Both the position numbers and the translations under genes were made by a program. A stretch of DNA of 60,755 nucleotides from Spirochaetales bacterium. GTDB lineage: Bacteria > Spirochaetota > GWE2-31-10. How positions within the stretch are numbered: the first letter of the stretch is position 1; every line of letters begins with the position of its first letter. Below the pieces are notes generated by a model. It did not search any database. It was given only the letters and a program-made list of their open reading frames with translations, and was not told the origin of the DNA. Below, one piece after another: positions 1 through 8,373 of this stretch. The stretch covers positions 1 to 60,755 of the forward strand of contig JAGANG010000061.1 in assembly GCA_017624275.1 (NCBI GenBank). Reading direction: 5' to 3'.

Positions 1-1132
1 TAGCATTTTGTCCGTCAGCAGAGTTGCCACTTGTAGAATTGCCGTTTTGTCCGTCAGCAGAATTGCTACCTGTAGAATTACCGTTTTGTCCGTCAGCAGA
101 GTTTCCTCCTGTTGAAGTAGCGTTTTGTCCGTCAGCAGAATTGCTACCTGTGGAATTACCGCTTTGTCCGTCAGCAGAGTTGCTACCTGTAGAATTGCCG
201 TTTTGTCCGTCGGCAGAGTTGCTACCTGTGGAATTACCGTTTTGTCCGTCAGCAGAATTGCTACCTGTAGAATTACCGTTTTGTCCGTCAGCAGAATTGC
301 TACCTGTGGAATTATCGCTTTGTCCGTCAGCGGAGTTGCTACTTGTGGAATTACCGTTTTGTCCGTCAGCGGAGTTGCCACTTGTAGAATTGCCGTTTTG
401 TCCGCCAGTAGAGTTTCCACCTGTTGAATTACCGTTTTGTCCGTTGGCAGAGTTGCTACCTGTAGAATTACCGTTTTGTCCGTCGGCAGGGTTGTTTCCT
501 GTAGAATTAGTGGAACTGTTTTGATTATTGTAATTTGGAATAGGTGTCGGAATAATCATTGATAATTGTTGATCAAGTTTTTCTTTTTCTTCTTGTGTTT
601 TTTGTTGAGATAAATATTCTTCCAGTAATTTCGTAACTTGATTAATTTTTTCGTTTAATTCTGAATTGCTTGAATAAATAAGGAATTTTTTCCAACTGTT
701 TAATGCGTCTTCTCGACGTTCTTGGTGAAACAACATTATTCCGTTTATGTAATATGGATTAGGAAGTGTAGGATTGAGTTTATTAGCAATAAGATTGCAT
801 TCGATCGCAGCTTCGGTCATATTTTGGCGAAAATATACAATTGAAAGATTGTAATAATATTCTGATTTTTTTTCATCATTTGTTACGTATGAAATAGCTT
901 TTCGCATAGCTTGAATTGCAGCAGCATGATTTGCTCGTTCTGATTCTACAGAACTTAAAAGTGCGAAAGCTTCATGATCTTGAGGATTTTTATATAAATA
1001 TTTATTTAATTCTGTTGCAGCTTCGTCCCATCTTTGAGTGTAAATGTAATCGAAAATTATATTTTCCAAAGAGTTGGCAAACGATAAAATAGGGAAGAAA
1101 AACAGTACAGTCAGTAAAAGAAAACGTTTCAT
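1..1132 (-). CDS. Secreted TPR protein with C-terminal 13-residue Asn/Gly/Ser repeats (C-terminus cut by window edge)
   Basis: The frame is open from an ATG at 1132 down to base 1, so the C-terminus is missing. The N-terminus is a clear signal peptide (hydrophobic residues 4-18, likely cut after SFA near residue 19). Residues 20-165 form TPR-like helical pairs (RWDEAATELNKYL, NMTEAAIECN, RREDALNSWKKF). A Gln/Glu/Lys-rich segment and a Pro-containing linker follow, then at least 13 tandem copies of GNSTGSNSADGQN. An AGGAAAATAAA leader precedes the ATG. It probably sits in the periplasm or on the surface and binds protein partners; the real function is unknown. The repeat resembles low-complexity spacers of surface proteins. 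Confidence 0.85.
   Translation of the reverse strand, partial: MKRFLLLTVLFFFPILSFANSLENIIFDYIYTQRWDEAATELNKYLYKNPQDHEAFALLSSVESERANHAAAIQAMRKAISYVTNDEKKSEYYYNLSIVYFRQNMTEAAIECNLIANKLNPTLPNPYYINGIMLFHQERREDALNSWKKFLIYSSNSELNEKINQVTKLLEEYLSQQKTQEEKEKLDQQLSMIIPTPIPNYNNQNSSTNSTGNNPADGQNGNSTGSNSANGQNGNSTGGNSTGGQNGNSTSGNSADGQNGNSTSSNSADGQSDNSTGSNSADGQNGNSTGSNSADGQNGNSTGSNSADGQNGNSTGSNSADGQSGNSTGSNSADGQNATSTGGNSADGQNGNSTGSNSADGQNGNSTSGNSADGQNA
3..515. repeat. 39-bp in-frame tandem repeat, about 13 copies
   Basis: The core TTGTCCG recurs every 39 bases from about position 8 to 476 (plus-strand view), giving thirteen units with mostly silent or conservative differences. Since 39 is a multiple of 3, gain or loss of units keeps the minus-strand frame and only changes the length of the GNSTGSNSADGQN tail. 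There are no spacers between units. The array continues to the window edge, so the true copy number may be higher. Confidence 0.95.
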
Positions 1133-1257
1133 TTTATTTTCCTGGTAAAAAATCTAAACGGTTTTGATTATAAAAAAACTAATTTATTTCATCGGATAAA
1201 AAAAAAAAGTTTGTTAGAAAAGTTTTATAAACTGCACTGTTTTCGATGATAATAAGA

Positions 1258-2565
1258 TTAAAATCTGATAATTCGCATTGAATTTTGTTTCATTTCTACA
1301 TTAGAAAGATTAATTGTTTCGCCTGTAAGTAAATCACAGCCGTTTTGTTGCAATTTAAGATTTAGAGTTACATTAGTAAAATCGCAATTAAAAACGACAG
1401 CTATATTTTCATTTTGAAAATTTCGCATGAATGCAAATTGTTTTGATGCAACCAAGAGTTCTTTATAATCACCGTTGTAAAGTGCCGGAGATTGTTTTCT
1501 TATTTGTATAAGTTTTGAAATCCATTCGGTTAATTCTGAAAAATAAAGTTTTTCCAGTGCAGGGCGTAGTTGTTTATCAGTGTTGTTTTCTCTTTTTCCT
1601 TGTATTCCGAATTCACTTCCGTAATAAACAGACGGAATTCCGGGAATAGTAAATAATAATCCGTAAACAAGCGGTAAATGTTCATTATGATTTAGTGTAC
1701 TGGCTATTCGATTTACGTCGTGGTTATCGAGGAAATTGTACATTTGAATTTGTCGGTAAATTCCGTGTTGTCCGAATTGGCGGTTGAGGGAATAGGCGAT
1801 TTCAAAAAAATTATTATCATTGAAACTTGACCATGAACCTTTGTATGATTCGTAGTTTGTTACGGAATTTAAACCGGCATCTCTAGTCCAACGGCTGTAG
1901 TCTCCGTGAACAACTTCACCGACAAGCCAAAAATCTTGCTTTTCGTTACGACATCGTTGAGAAAGTTCTCGCATAAAATCAAAATCTAAAACATCAGCAG
2001 CATCGAGTCGCAAACCGTCAATATTAAATTCTCTTATCCATTGTAATGCAGCTTGTATTAAATGGTCTTTTATTTCATGATTTTTTAAATTGTATTTAAC
2101 CAAATCTAAACAACCTGCCCATCCTTCATAAGAAAAGCCGTCGTTATAATGATTGTTTCCTGAGAAATTAACGTTTAAGTACCAGTCGGTATACTTAGAA
2201 TTATTACGATTATTTTTTATATCTTTAAATGCAAAGAATTCTCTGCCGGAATGATTAAAAACTGCATCTAAGATTACATCTATTCCGTTTGCGTGAAAAT
2301 TATTTATGAGATTGCGTAAATCTTCATTTGTTCCCAATCGGCGATCTACATGGAAATAATCTACCGTATTGTATCCGTGGCTTTCAGATTCAAATAGCGG
2401 TCCTAAATAGACTGCATTAATTCCGAGTTTCTTTAAATGTTCTATGTTTTCTGAGATTTTTGAGAGTGCGGATGTTGCCGGACTGCAATAGTCATTGTGT
2501 TCATTTGCTCCGCAAAAACCGAGTGAGTAAATATGGTAAAAGATTGAATTGTTTGATATTGCCAT
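1258..2565 (-). CDS. GH13 alpha-amylase family glucosidase, cytoplasmic
   Basis: A 435-residue (beta/alpha)8-barrel glycoside hydrolase acting on alpha-glucosidic bonds of maltodextrin-like substrates. The four GH13 blocks are present: DAVFNH at 100-105, GLRLDAADV at 184-192 with nucleophile D188, GEV with acid/base E217, and NHD with D283. The length is that of a compact cyclomaltodextrinase or alpha-amylase-like enzyme without extra modules. No signal peptide is seen, so it acts on imported oligosaccharides. AAAGGAG lies just before the ATG. A strong promoter with an overlapping palindrome sits upstream, so it is probably regulated, plausibly by sugar. Exact specificity cannot be read from the sequence. 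Confidence 0.92.
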   Translation of the reverse strand: MAISNNSIFYHIYSLGFCGANEHNDYCSPATSALSKISENIEHLKKLGINAVYLGPLFESESHGYNTVDYFHVDRRLGTNEDLRNLINNFHANGIDVILDAVFNHSGREFFAFKDIKNNRNNSKYTDWYLNVNFSGNNHYNDGFSYEGWAGCLDLVKYNLKNHEIKDHLIQAALQWIREFNIDGLRLDAADVLDFDFMRELSQRCRNEKQDFWLVGEVVHGDYSRWTRDAGLNSVTNYESYKGSWSSFNDNNFFEIAYSLNRQFGQHGIYRQIQMYNFLDNHDVNRIASTLNHNEHLPLVYGLLFTIPGIPSVYYGSEFGIQGKRENNTDKQLRPALEKLYFSELTEWISKLIQIRKQSPALYNGDYKELLVASKQFAFMRNFQNENIAVVFNCDFTNVTLNLKLQQNGCDLLTGETINLSNVEMKQNSMRIIRF

Positions 2566-2593
2566 TTTTGGCTCCTTTAGTAAAAGATAATTA

Positions 2594-2622
2594 TTTATAT
2601 ACCGTTAGGTATATAAAGTCAA
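2594..2622 (-). promoter_or_regulatory. Sigma-70 promoter of the GH13 gene with operator-like inverted repeat
   Basis: On the minus strand TTGACT (2622-2617), a 17-base spacer and TATAAA (2599-2594) form a near-consensus promoter. The same bases hold a perfect inverted repeat with 10-base arms: TTTATATACC at 2594-2603 and GGTATATAAA at 2608-2617, around GTTA. The repeat runs from the -10 box to the edge of the -35 box, the classic position for a repressor operator. The regulator is not in the window. Confidence 0.8.
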
Positions 2623-2653
2623 GCTGTTTTTATTTGAAGATTTTATTAAACCG

Positions 2654-2682
2654 TTGAAAACTTACATTATTTTTTTTATATT
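2654..2682 (+). promoter_or_regulatory. Sigma-70 promoter of the DUF1385 operon
   Basis: TTGAAA (2654-2659), a 17-base spacer and TATATT (2677-2682). The predicted transcript starts near 2689. The TTG at 2654 is in frame with the gene but is the -35 box, so it cannot be the translation start. Confidence 0.7.
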
Positions 2683-2713
2683 GCGTCGCAACAGAATGCA
2701 TAGGAGTTTTGAT

Positions 2714-3670
2714 TTGGAAAATGAAAAAAAAGAAATGAATCTAGCTTACGGCGGACAGGCTTTGATAGAAGGTGTTTTAATGAGAGGTCAGGAAGGTTAT
2801 GCTTTTACGGTAAGAAAACCTGATTCTACTTTGCATAAAGAATATCAAGCGTGTGTGTCTTTGGGAAAAAGAATAAAATTTTTAGGTTTGCCTTTTATTC
2901 GAGGAATTGCTGGATTTTGCGAAAATTTATATTTTGGTATGAAAATTATTAATCGTTCGGCAGAAATTGCTTTTCCGGAAGAAGTTACGGATAATGAAAA
3001 AGGAAATTCTACTTTTGCGATAATTTTGACTTATATTTTTGCTTTTGGATTGGCAATGTTGCTTTTTGTTGCGACTCCGTATTTTATTACAAGTCTTTTT
3101 AAATTAGATCATACAGTTAAGCCTTTTCTTTATAATCTTGTTGCCGGGGCAATTCGAATGTCTTTCTTTTTTGTTTATTTGTTTTTAATTTCATTTATGA
3201 AAGATACGAAGCGTTTGTTTGGTTATCACGGAGCAGAGCATAAAACAATTAATGCTTATGAAGCTGGAAAAGAGCTTACCATAGAAAATGTTCGGACATC
3301 TTCACGGTTACATCCTCGTTGCGGAACGTCTTTTATTTTTATTGTTTTTCTTATTACTATTGTTGTTTTCCCATTTTTTAATATATTTTTTAATCAATTT
3401 GCTTGGTACATTGAGGCTCACAGAAGTTTGCAAAAATTGATAATTATTGTTTCACATATCATTGTCGGTATGCCAATAGTTTCTTCTGTCAGCTATGAAT
3501 TATTGAAACTTTCGGCAAAGTTTGAAAAAAATCCTATTGTTAAATTGCTTGTTTTACCGGGTTTGTTTTTTCAATTATTTTCAACAAGAGAACCTGAAGA
3601 CGGTATGATTGAAACTGCAATTTCCAGCCTTAAAATGGTTATAAATAAAGGGGAAGAAGTTAATGAATAG
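2714..3670 (+). CDS. DUF1385 (YqhQ-like) polytopic membrane protein
   Basis: The start is taken as TTG 2714 because AGGAG at 2702-2706 precedes it by seven bases and the promoter ends at 2682; ATG 2735 is a less well supported alternative. The protein opens with GGQALIEGVLMRG, typical of DUF1385, and carries the family's HGAEHKTI (about residues 172-179) and RLHPRCGTSF motifs. About four to five membrane segments flank these. Biochemical function is unknown; the His/Glu motifs suggest metal or ligand binding. The next gene overlaps its 3' end by 8 bases, so they form an operon. Confidence 0.85.
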   Translation: MENEKKEMNLAYGGQALIEGVLMRGQEGYAFTVRKPDSTLHKEYQACVSLGKRIKFLGLPFIRGIAGFCENLYFGMKIINRSAEIAFPEEVTDNEKGNSTFAIILTYIFAFGLAMLLFVATPYFITSLFKLDHTVKPFLYNLVAGAIRMSFFFVYLFLISFMKDTKRLFGYHGAEHKTINAYEAGKELTIENVRTSSRLHPRCGTSFIFIVFLITIVVFPFFNIFFNQFAWYIEAHRSLQKLIIIVSHIIVGMPIVSSVSYELLKLSAKFEKNPIVKLLVLPGLFFQLFSTREPEDGMIETAISSLKMVINKGEEVNE

Positions 3671-4220
3671 AATAATGAAAGTCTTCAATAAAAAAACTGT
3701 TCTCGGAATCTATTTTATTATTTTGGGGTTGTTAGCTATTTTCCAACTTTTTTTTGCGACGTTCACAGTTTCGATGATGCTTTGTGCTTTTTTGTTGGTT
3801 ATTGGCGTGAATTTGATAATTTTGGCATTTTTGAATAAGGCTAAAAATGGTTTTTTATTTATTTTTGGAAGTGATTTAGTTTTTGCAATGATATATTTGC
3901 TTTGCTGGTTTATTTTTAGATTTGAAATAGAAAAAACGTGGCCTTTGCTTCCTATGTTTTGCGGAATTACTTTTTTACTTTATTATTTTTTAGTGAATCG
4001 AAAAAGTTTCGGACTTTTTATTTCCGGAACTTTTATTACATTATTATCAATAGTATTGTTTTTCTTTTCTTGCGGTTTTTTCCCAAAGGAAGAAGGTTTG
4101 TTTGAGAAAGTTTTATTTCTTTTTATAACATTGTGTTTTATTGCAATCGGTTTTTTTCTGTTGCAAGCGGGACAAAAAGAACGATTTATTGATGATAAAG
4201 AAGATGTAGAGGATGAATAA
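3663..4220 (+). CDS. Hypothetical polytopic membrane protein
   Basis: A 185-residue protein that I do not recognise. It is almost wholly hydrophobic, with about six predicted membrane helices starting near residue 13, and ends in an acidic tail (residues 174-185). GGGGAAGAAG precedes the ATG. It overlaps the DUF1385 gene upstream and the secreted protein downstream by 8 bases each, so translation of the three is probably coupled. No catalytic motif is visible. It may be an inner-membrane partner of the DUF1385 protein, an inference from the operon alone. Confidence 0.75.
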   Translation: MNRIMKVFNKKTVLGIYFIILGLLAIFQLFFATFTVSMMLCAFLLVIGVNLIILAFLNKAKNGFLFIFGSDLVFAMIYLLCWFIFRFEIEKTWPLLPMFCGITFLLYYFLVNRKSFGLFISGTFITLLSIVLFFFSCGFFPKEEGLFEKVLFLFITLCFIAIGFFLLQAGQKERFIDDKEDVEDE

Positions 4221-4926
4221 CAAGTTTCTTTTTGTATTATTTATTTTTTTTGCTGCTTATTTTTGTAATGCAGATTCTTTACGACTAAAAAACGGCGAAT
4301 TGTTTGCCGGGAAATTAATTTCTTATTCGCCTGATGTCATTCAACTTGCAACAGAAAATAATTTGATATTCAAATTTAAGTTAAATGATGTTGATTTTTT
4401 GTCACTTTCGACATCTAATGCGGTAATCCAATTAATAAAAAAAAATTCAACGGTTTCGTCCTTTGAATTAATAGGAATAACATCCGAATCTCTTTATTTA
4501 AAAGACACTGACGGGGTGTTTTGTTTAGACATTGATTCCTATAAAAATATTATCTTTTCACTACAAAATGAAAAAAGCAATGTCACTTTTTACGAAAGTG
4601 ACATTGCGGACTTAAGTTTTCAAGAGTTATGGAATAAAATTTTAATAACTTCAAACAGTAAAAATATAATAGATTGGATTGATTTTAATCAATTTAATTT
4701 AGAAGACACAGATGTTTTATTTTATGAAGATATTTGGAATGTTTTAAAAGAATATATTCCACAGGAACATCATAGTTTTTTATGGCAATTAATGGAAAAC
4801 TATACAAGAATGGAAAAAAATATTGAAAATATTATAGGTAAAAAAGATTTCCCTTTAAATCAAAAAAAATTACGAGAAGATTTTCTTTATCGTATTTACC
4901 GATTGCTTGGAAAAATAAACTATTAG
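4213..4926 (+). CDS. Hypothetical secreted protein
   Basis: A 237-residue protein with a signal peptide (residues 1-20, cleavage after CNA). The mature N-terminal half is rich in beta strands (SLRLKNGELFAGKLISYSPD and similar), and the C-terminal 100 residues look helical. I recognise no family. It is the third gene of the DUF1385 operon and is probably periplasmic. Its coding sequence contains a perfect 13-bp hairpin at 4577-4607. It ends 3 bases from the end of the convergent gene, with no terminator between them. Confidence 0.7.
   Translation: MNNKFLFVLFIFFAAYFCNADSLRLKNGELFAGKLISYSPDVIQLATENNLIFKFKLNDVDFLSLSTSNAVIQLIKKNSTVSSFELIGITSESLYLKDTDGVFCLDIDSYKNIIFSLQNEKSNVTFYESDIADLSFQELWNKILITSNSKNIIDWIDFNQFNLEDTDVLFYEDIWNVLKEYIPQEHHSFLWQLMENYTRMEKNIENIIGKKDFPLNQKKLREDFLYRIYRLLGKINY
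4577..4607. repeat. Perfect 13-bp inverted repeat inside a coding region
   Basis: GCAATGTCACTTT (4577-4589) and its exact reverse complement (4595-4607) are separated by TTACG. No T-tract follows, so it does not look like a terminator. Coding across it stays open. Confidence 0.9.
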
Positions 4927-4929
4927 TCT

Positions 4930-5748
4930 TTATTTATGTAGTTTCTTCTTTGCGTCTTCATCTGCAAAGTGTTTATCTAAAAGTAATTTCCATACATCAA
5001 TTTGTTTTTTGGAGTTTTCTACTTTTTCCGGATCACCTAAGATGCTGACAATTCTATGTAATGCACATTGAAAGTCGATGGCTCGTTTTAAATCTCCTGG
5101 TTCTTTTCCGCTTAATTCATATTTTTCACGGTATCTTAATGAAACTTGTATTAATACTTTTTGTACTAATGCAATATGTGCACGTCTGACTTTATAACCG
5201 TCTTCCATTGGATTGTCTAATTTTTGATAACGACGCAAATCAAACATATTTTTAGCGAGAATAGCAAAACGAGAGTCGGTATCAAGAAAAGCCCATTTCC
5301 ATTTACTGTTTTCACCAAAGTTAGTTCTGATAATGTCACAACAGTAACCGATTTGGCAAAGTAGTTCATATTTTTCAGTATCAGATAATTCTGATAATAA
5401 AGCTAATTCATTTTCATAATCAGCAAAAGGAACGTCGAGATAATTTGTGACAATTTTACTGAGATTGATAATAATATCAGAAATTAATTGGCGTGCTTTA
5501 TCAAGGTAAAGAGTATTTTTTACATCCAGAAAATCAACACTGACTTCGTTCATTGCACAATATATACCGATTTCTTGCAATTGCAATTTTGCGATTTTTA
5601 CTTGTGTATACGGAGCTACATTTGCAGCTTCTTTTATAACAGCCAATTTAAGTGTTTTTATTTCCTTTTCAAGTTCCTCAAGTTTTTTCTTATAAAAAGT
5701 AATATGTTCTTGATATTTAACACGTTGCTCGTTTGTTACCTTTGCCAT
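4930..5748 (-). CDS. Conserved hypothetical protein, distal gene of the recN operon
   Basis: A 272-residue soluble protein. Residues 5-45 are charged heptads (KYQEHITFYKKKLEELEKEIK) likely to form a coiled coil; the rest is predicted helical. No enzyme motif is visible. AAAGGA precedes the ATG. It lies 75 bases downstream of recN on the same strand, with a possible weak promoter and a 12-bp palindrome between. From memory, T. pallidum has a hypothetical gene (TP0443) in the same place, which suggests a conserved spirochaete protein. Function unknown. Confidence 0.75.
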   Translation of the reverse strand: MAKVTNEQRVKYQEHITFYKKKLEELEKEIKTLKLAVIKEAANVAPYTQVKIAKLQLQEIGIYCAMNEVSVDFLDVKNTLYLDKARQLISDIIINLSKIVTNYLDVPFADYENELALLSELSDTEKYELLCQIGYCCDIIRTNFGENSKWKWAFLDTDSRFAILAKNMFDLRRYQKLDNPMEDGYKVRRAHIALVQKVLIQVSLRYREKYELSGKEPGDLKRAIDFQCALHRIVSILGDPEKVENSKKQIDVWKLLLDKHFADEDAKKKLHK

Positions 5749-5799
5749 AAAACAATCCTTTCTTGATTTGTCTCTTTACAGTATCGGTTTTATAATTGA

Positions 5800-5811
5800 A
5801 AGATTAATCTT
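5800..5811. promoter_or_regulatory. 12-bp palindrome upstream of the coiled-coil gene
   Basis: AAGATTAATCTT is a perfect palindrome. On the minus strand it falls inside the 17-base spacer before a TATAAA box, whose -35 partner (TATTTC) is poor. It could be an operator or activator site for the 4930-5748 gene, or chance in AT-rich DNA. Confidence 0.35.
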
Positions 5812-5823
5812 GAAATAACACTT

Positions 5824-7515
5824 TTATTGTTTTTCAGAATTATTTAACAATTCCATTGCATGAAGACGACTGGCATCGGTAATTGTACCGGACAACATTC
5901 GTGCAATTTCGTCAATTTTTCCGGTTTTATCTAATTCTTTAATAAAAGAAATTGTTCTTGTATTATCCGATTCTTTGTGAATAAGAAAATTTTTATCTCC
6001 GCCGGCAGCAATTTGCGGTAAATGGGTTATACAAATAATTTGTTTTTCTTTTGATAATTCTTTAATTTTATTACTTACATATAATGCTACTTTTCCGCCA
6101 ATGCCGACATCGATTTCGTCGAAAATCATAGTTTTTACACTGTCATCTTTTCCTAAAATTGATTTCAGTGATAATATAATACGGCTTAATTCTCCGCCGG
6201 AAGCAATTTTTGTAAGAGGTTTTACGGGTTCACCTTTATTCGGAGAAATTAAATATTCGACTTTATCTATTCCGTTTGAAAACATTTTATATTCAAAAAG
6301 AGAGTTTTCTGTTTTTTCTTGTTCTATTTTTATTTCAAAAACAGCGTCAGACATTCCCAGACCTTGTAATTCATTTTTTATTTTATCTTCTAAAATAATT
6401 TTCTTTTCATTACGAATTGCGGAAATTTCAAAAGCTATATTTTTGTATTCATTGATAGCTTTTTGTAACTCTTGGTTTAATTCATCTTTACGTTCTGATT
6501 GATGATCTATTCCGGCGAGTTCATTTTTTGCTTTTTCCAGATATTTCATTACATTGTTGTAATTACCACCGTATTTACGTTTTATTTTTTCAATGCTTTC
6601 GCTTCTTTCGATTAGTTCGTCAAGTGAAGCTTGGTCATATTGAACAGAAGAGATTTTATGAGAAAATTCAGAATAAAAATCTTCTAATTTGTAGTAAATA
6701 TCTTCAAGGGTAGCAGCGTCTTTTTCAAACAAAGCATCCAGTTCGCTTAATTGTGAGAGCTGATTTTTTGCTATTTTCGTTGCATTTACGGCACCATCAC
6801 CGTTTCCGCCGAGTAAAGCTTGAATCTCGGCTCCCAGTGTCATTACTTTTTCCATATTTGAAAGACGTTTTATTTTTATTGCAAGTTCTTCGTCTTCACC
6901 TTCGATGAATTCTGTAGTTTCGATTTCTTCGATTTCGTATTTTAATAATTCTATTCGTTTATCAATATTTTCATCGATAGTGTTTATTTGCGTAAGTTCA
7001 TTCTGAATATTATTGATTTTCTTCCATATCAAAGAACATTCATTTACTTTGTCCGTAAGTTCTAAATATTTATCCAAGTATAAAATATGCGACTCTTTAC
7101 GCAGCAAACCGATGCCTTCGTGCTGTCCGTGAAAATCGAATAGTATTGAGGCGATAAAAGAAAGTTCTTTGCTGGTAACTTGTGTGCCGTTGATAAAAGA
7201 ACGAGATTTTCCGCTGCTTAATAAATGGCGTCGCAGTATCAATTCATCATTTTCGATTGTAATATTTTGATTTTCCAAGAAATTATATATGTCTTGATTA
7301 TTATCCAAAGTAATAGTCGCACTGACTGACGCTTCATTCATTCCTGTTCTGATTTGTTCTAAACTGGCTCGGTTTCCTAATAAAACAGATAATGCTTCTA
7401 TTAAAATAGATTTTCCGGCTCCGGTTTCTCCGGAAAGTATATTTAAACCGGATGAAAAAGTTAGTTCACTGTTTTCAATTAATGCGAAATTGCGAATTGA
7501 TAAATCTGTAATCAT
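5824..7515 (-). CDS. recN: DNA repair ATPase RecN
   Basis: A 563-residue SMC-like protein that helps repair double-strand breaks through RecA. Residues 1-40 carry the ATPase N-half (RNFALIENSELTF, Walker A GETGAGKS at 29-36). Long coiled-coil arms fill about 150-400. The C-half holds the ABC signature-like LTKIASGGELSRI, then Walker B MIFDEIDVGIGG and the ITHLPQIAA switch. Length is normal. Its ATG directly follows the TAA of the NAD kinase gene (TAAATG), so the two are translationally coupled. The nadK-recN order is widespread in bacteria. Confidence 0.97.
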   Translation of the reverse strand: MITDLSIRNFALIENSELTFSSGLNILSGETGAGKSILIEALSVLLGNRASLEQIRTGMNEASVSATITLDNNQDIYNFLENQNITIENDELILRRHLLSSGKSRSFINGTQVTSKELSFIASILFDFHGQHEGIGLLRKESHILYLDKYLELTDKVNECSLIWKKINNIQNELTQINTIDENIDKRIELLKYEIEEIETTEFIEGEDEELAIKIKRLSNMEKVMTLGAEIQALLGGNGDGAVNATKIAKNQLSQLSELDALFEKDAATLEDIYYKLEDFYSEFSHKISSVQYDQASLDELIERSESIEKIKRKYGGNYNNVMKYLEKAKNELAGIDHQSERKDELNQELQKAINEYKNIAFEISAIRNEKKIILEDKIKNELQGLGMSDAVFEIKIEQEKTENSLFEYKMFSNGIDKVEYLISPNKGEPVKPLTKIASGGELSRIILSLKSILGKDDSVKTMIFDEIDVGIGGKVALYVSNKIKELSKEKQIICITHLPQIAAGGDKNFLIHKESDNTRTISFIKELDKTGKIDEIARMLSGTITDASRLHAMELLNNSEKQ

Positions 7516-8355
7516 TTAAACACTCCAGCCCAGTTTTTCTTTTAGGATTTCAGAGAAAATCTTTTTTGTTTTGACAATAATTATGCTTTTATTCGATTTA
7601 GTAAATGAAATTTCTTTGCATTTATTAAGTTGAATTGTTTTTTGACCGTCTAAAGTAATTTGTGCCGGTACTGAAGAATTCCCGAAAGTTATGGAAACAT
7701 CTCTTTCTATCGGAATAATATACGGACGAATTGTAAGCGTATGCGGACAAATCGGAGCCAGAGATATTGCATGCAGTGAAGGGTGAAGAATCGGACCGCC
7801 TGCACTTAAATTGTAAGCTGTTGAACCGGTAGCTGTACTTACTATCATTCCGTCACCGCAGAAATCATAGATCAAATGACCGTATGAAGAGACTTTTAAA
7901 TTTAGAATTCGCGATATTCCTCCGTGAGATACAACACCTTCATTTAAAACTGTATAAATTTTATTTTGACCGTCTATTTCTACATCCAAAGCATCCAATT
8001 GCTCATAAGAACATTCGTTTTTTAAGAATTGATCTAAATAGAATTCAAAATCTTTAGGCTCGATTCGCATATTAAAACCTATATTCCCCATATTTACACC
8101 AAATACGGGGATTCCGGTGCCGGCAAAAATTCTGGAACAATATAAAAAAGTTCCGTCGCCACCTATGGCAATAGCTCCGTCATAAGCTGAAAAATTTATA
8201 GGGGCATTCAATACATCGTATAATTCAAATTCAGATCTTTTATATAGAAATAAATCGAATTCAAAAGCCATTTTCTTTTTCAATTCATTTATGATTACTA
8301 GAAAATTATTTATTCCTGATTTTTCATTAAAGCCAACAATTGCAAGTCGTTTCAT
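7516..8355 (-). CDS. nadK: NAD kinase
   Basis: A 279-residue enzyme making NADP from NAD and ATP. It has the diagnostic GGDGT motif at 65-69, the NE motif at 138-139, and the glycine-rich GDGMIVSTATGSTAYNLSAGG block that binds NAD. Size is normal for bacterial NadK. It lies 18 bases after the DegT-family gene and abuts recN. From memory, T. pallidum has the same cheW-degT-nadK-recN order. Confidence 0.96.
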   Translation of the reverse strand: MKRLAIVGFNEKSGINNFLVIINELKKKMAFEFDLFLYKRSEFELYDVLNAPINFSAYDGAIAIGGDGTFLYCSRIFAGTGIPVFGVNMGNIGFNMRIEPKDFEFYLDQFLKNECSYEQLDALDVEIDGQNKIYTVLNEGVVSHGGISRILNLKVSSYGHLIYDFCGDGMIVSTATGSTAYNLSAGGPILHPSLHAISLAPICPHTLTIRPYIIPIERDVSITFGNSSVPAQITLDGQKTIQLNKCKEISFTKSNKSIIIVKTKKIFSEILKEKLGWSV

Positions 8356-8373
8356 GGTGTATTTTTCCCTATG

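Noticed and set aside
3..515. CRISPR array
   Set aside because: The 39-base units are directly adjacent, have no unique spacers and keep one reading frame on the minus strand.
24..524. Plus-strand proteins across the repeat array
   Set aside because: They are repeat shadows with low-complexity Cys/Pro/Leu content; the minus-strand frame joins a signal peptide and TPR region without a break.
2654..2713. N-terminal extension of the DUF1385 protein from TTG 2654
   Set aside because: That TTG is the -35 box of a good promoter, and a ribosome site places the start at 2714.
6101..6713. Plus-strand open frames over recN
   Set aside because: They are antisense to a complete, motif-bearing recN and lack ribosome sites or recognisable domains.
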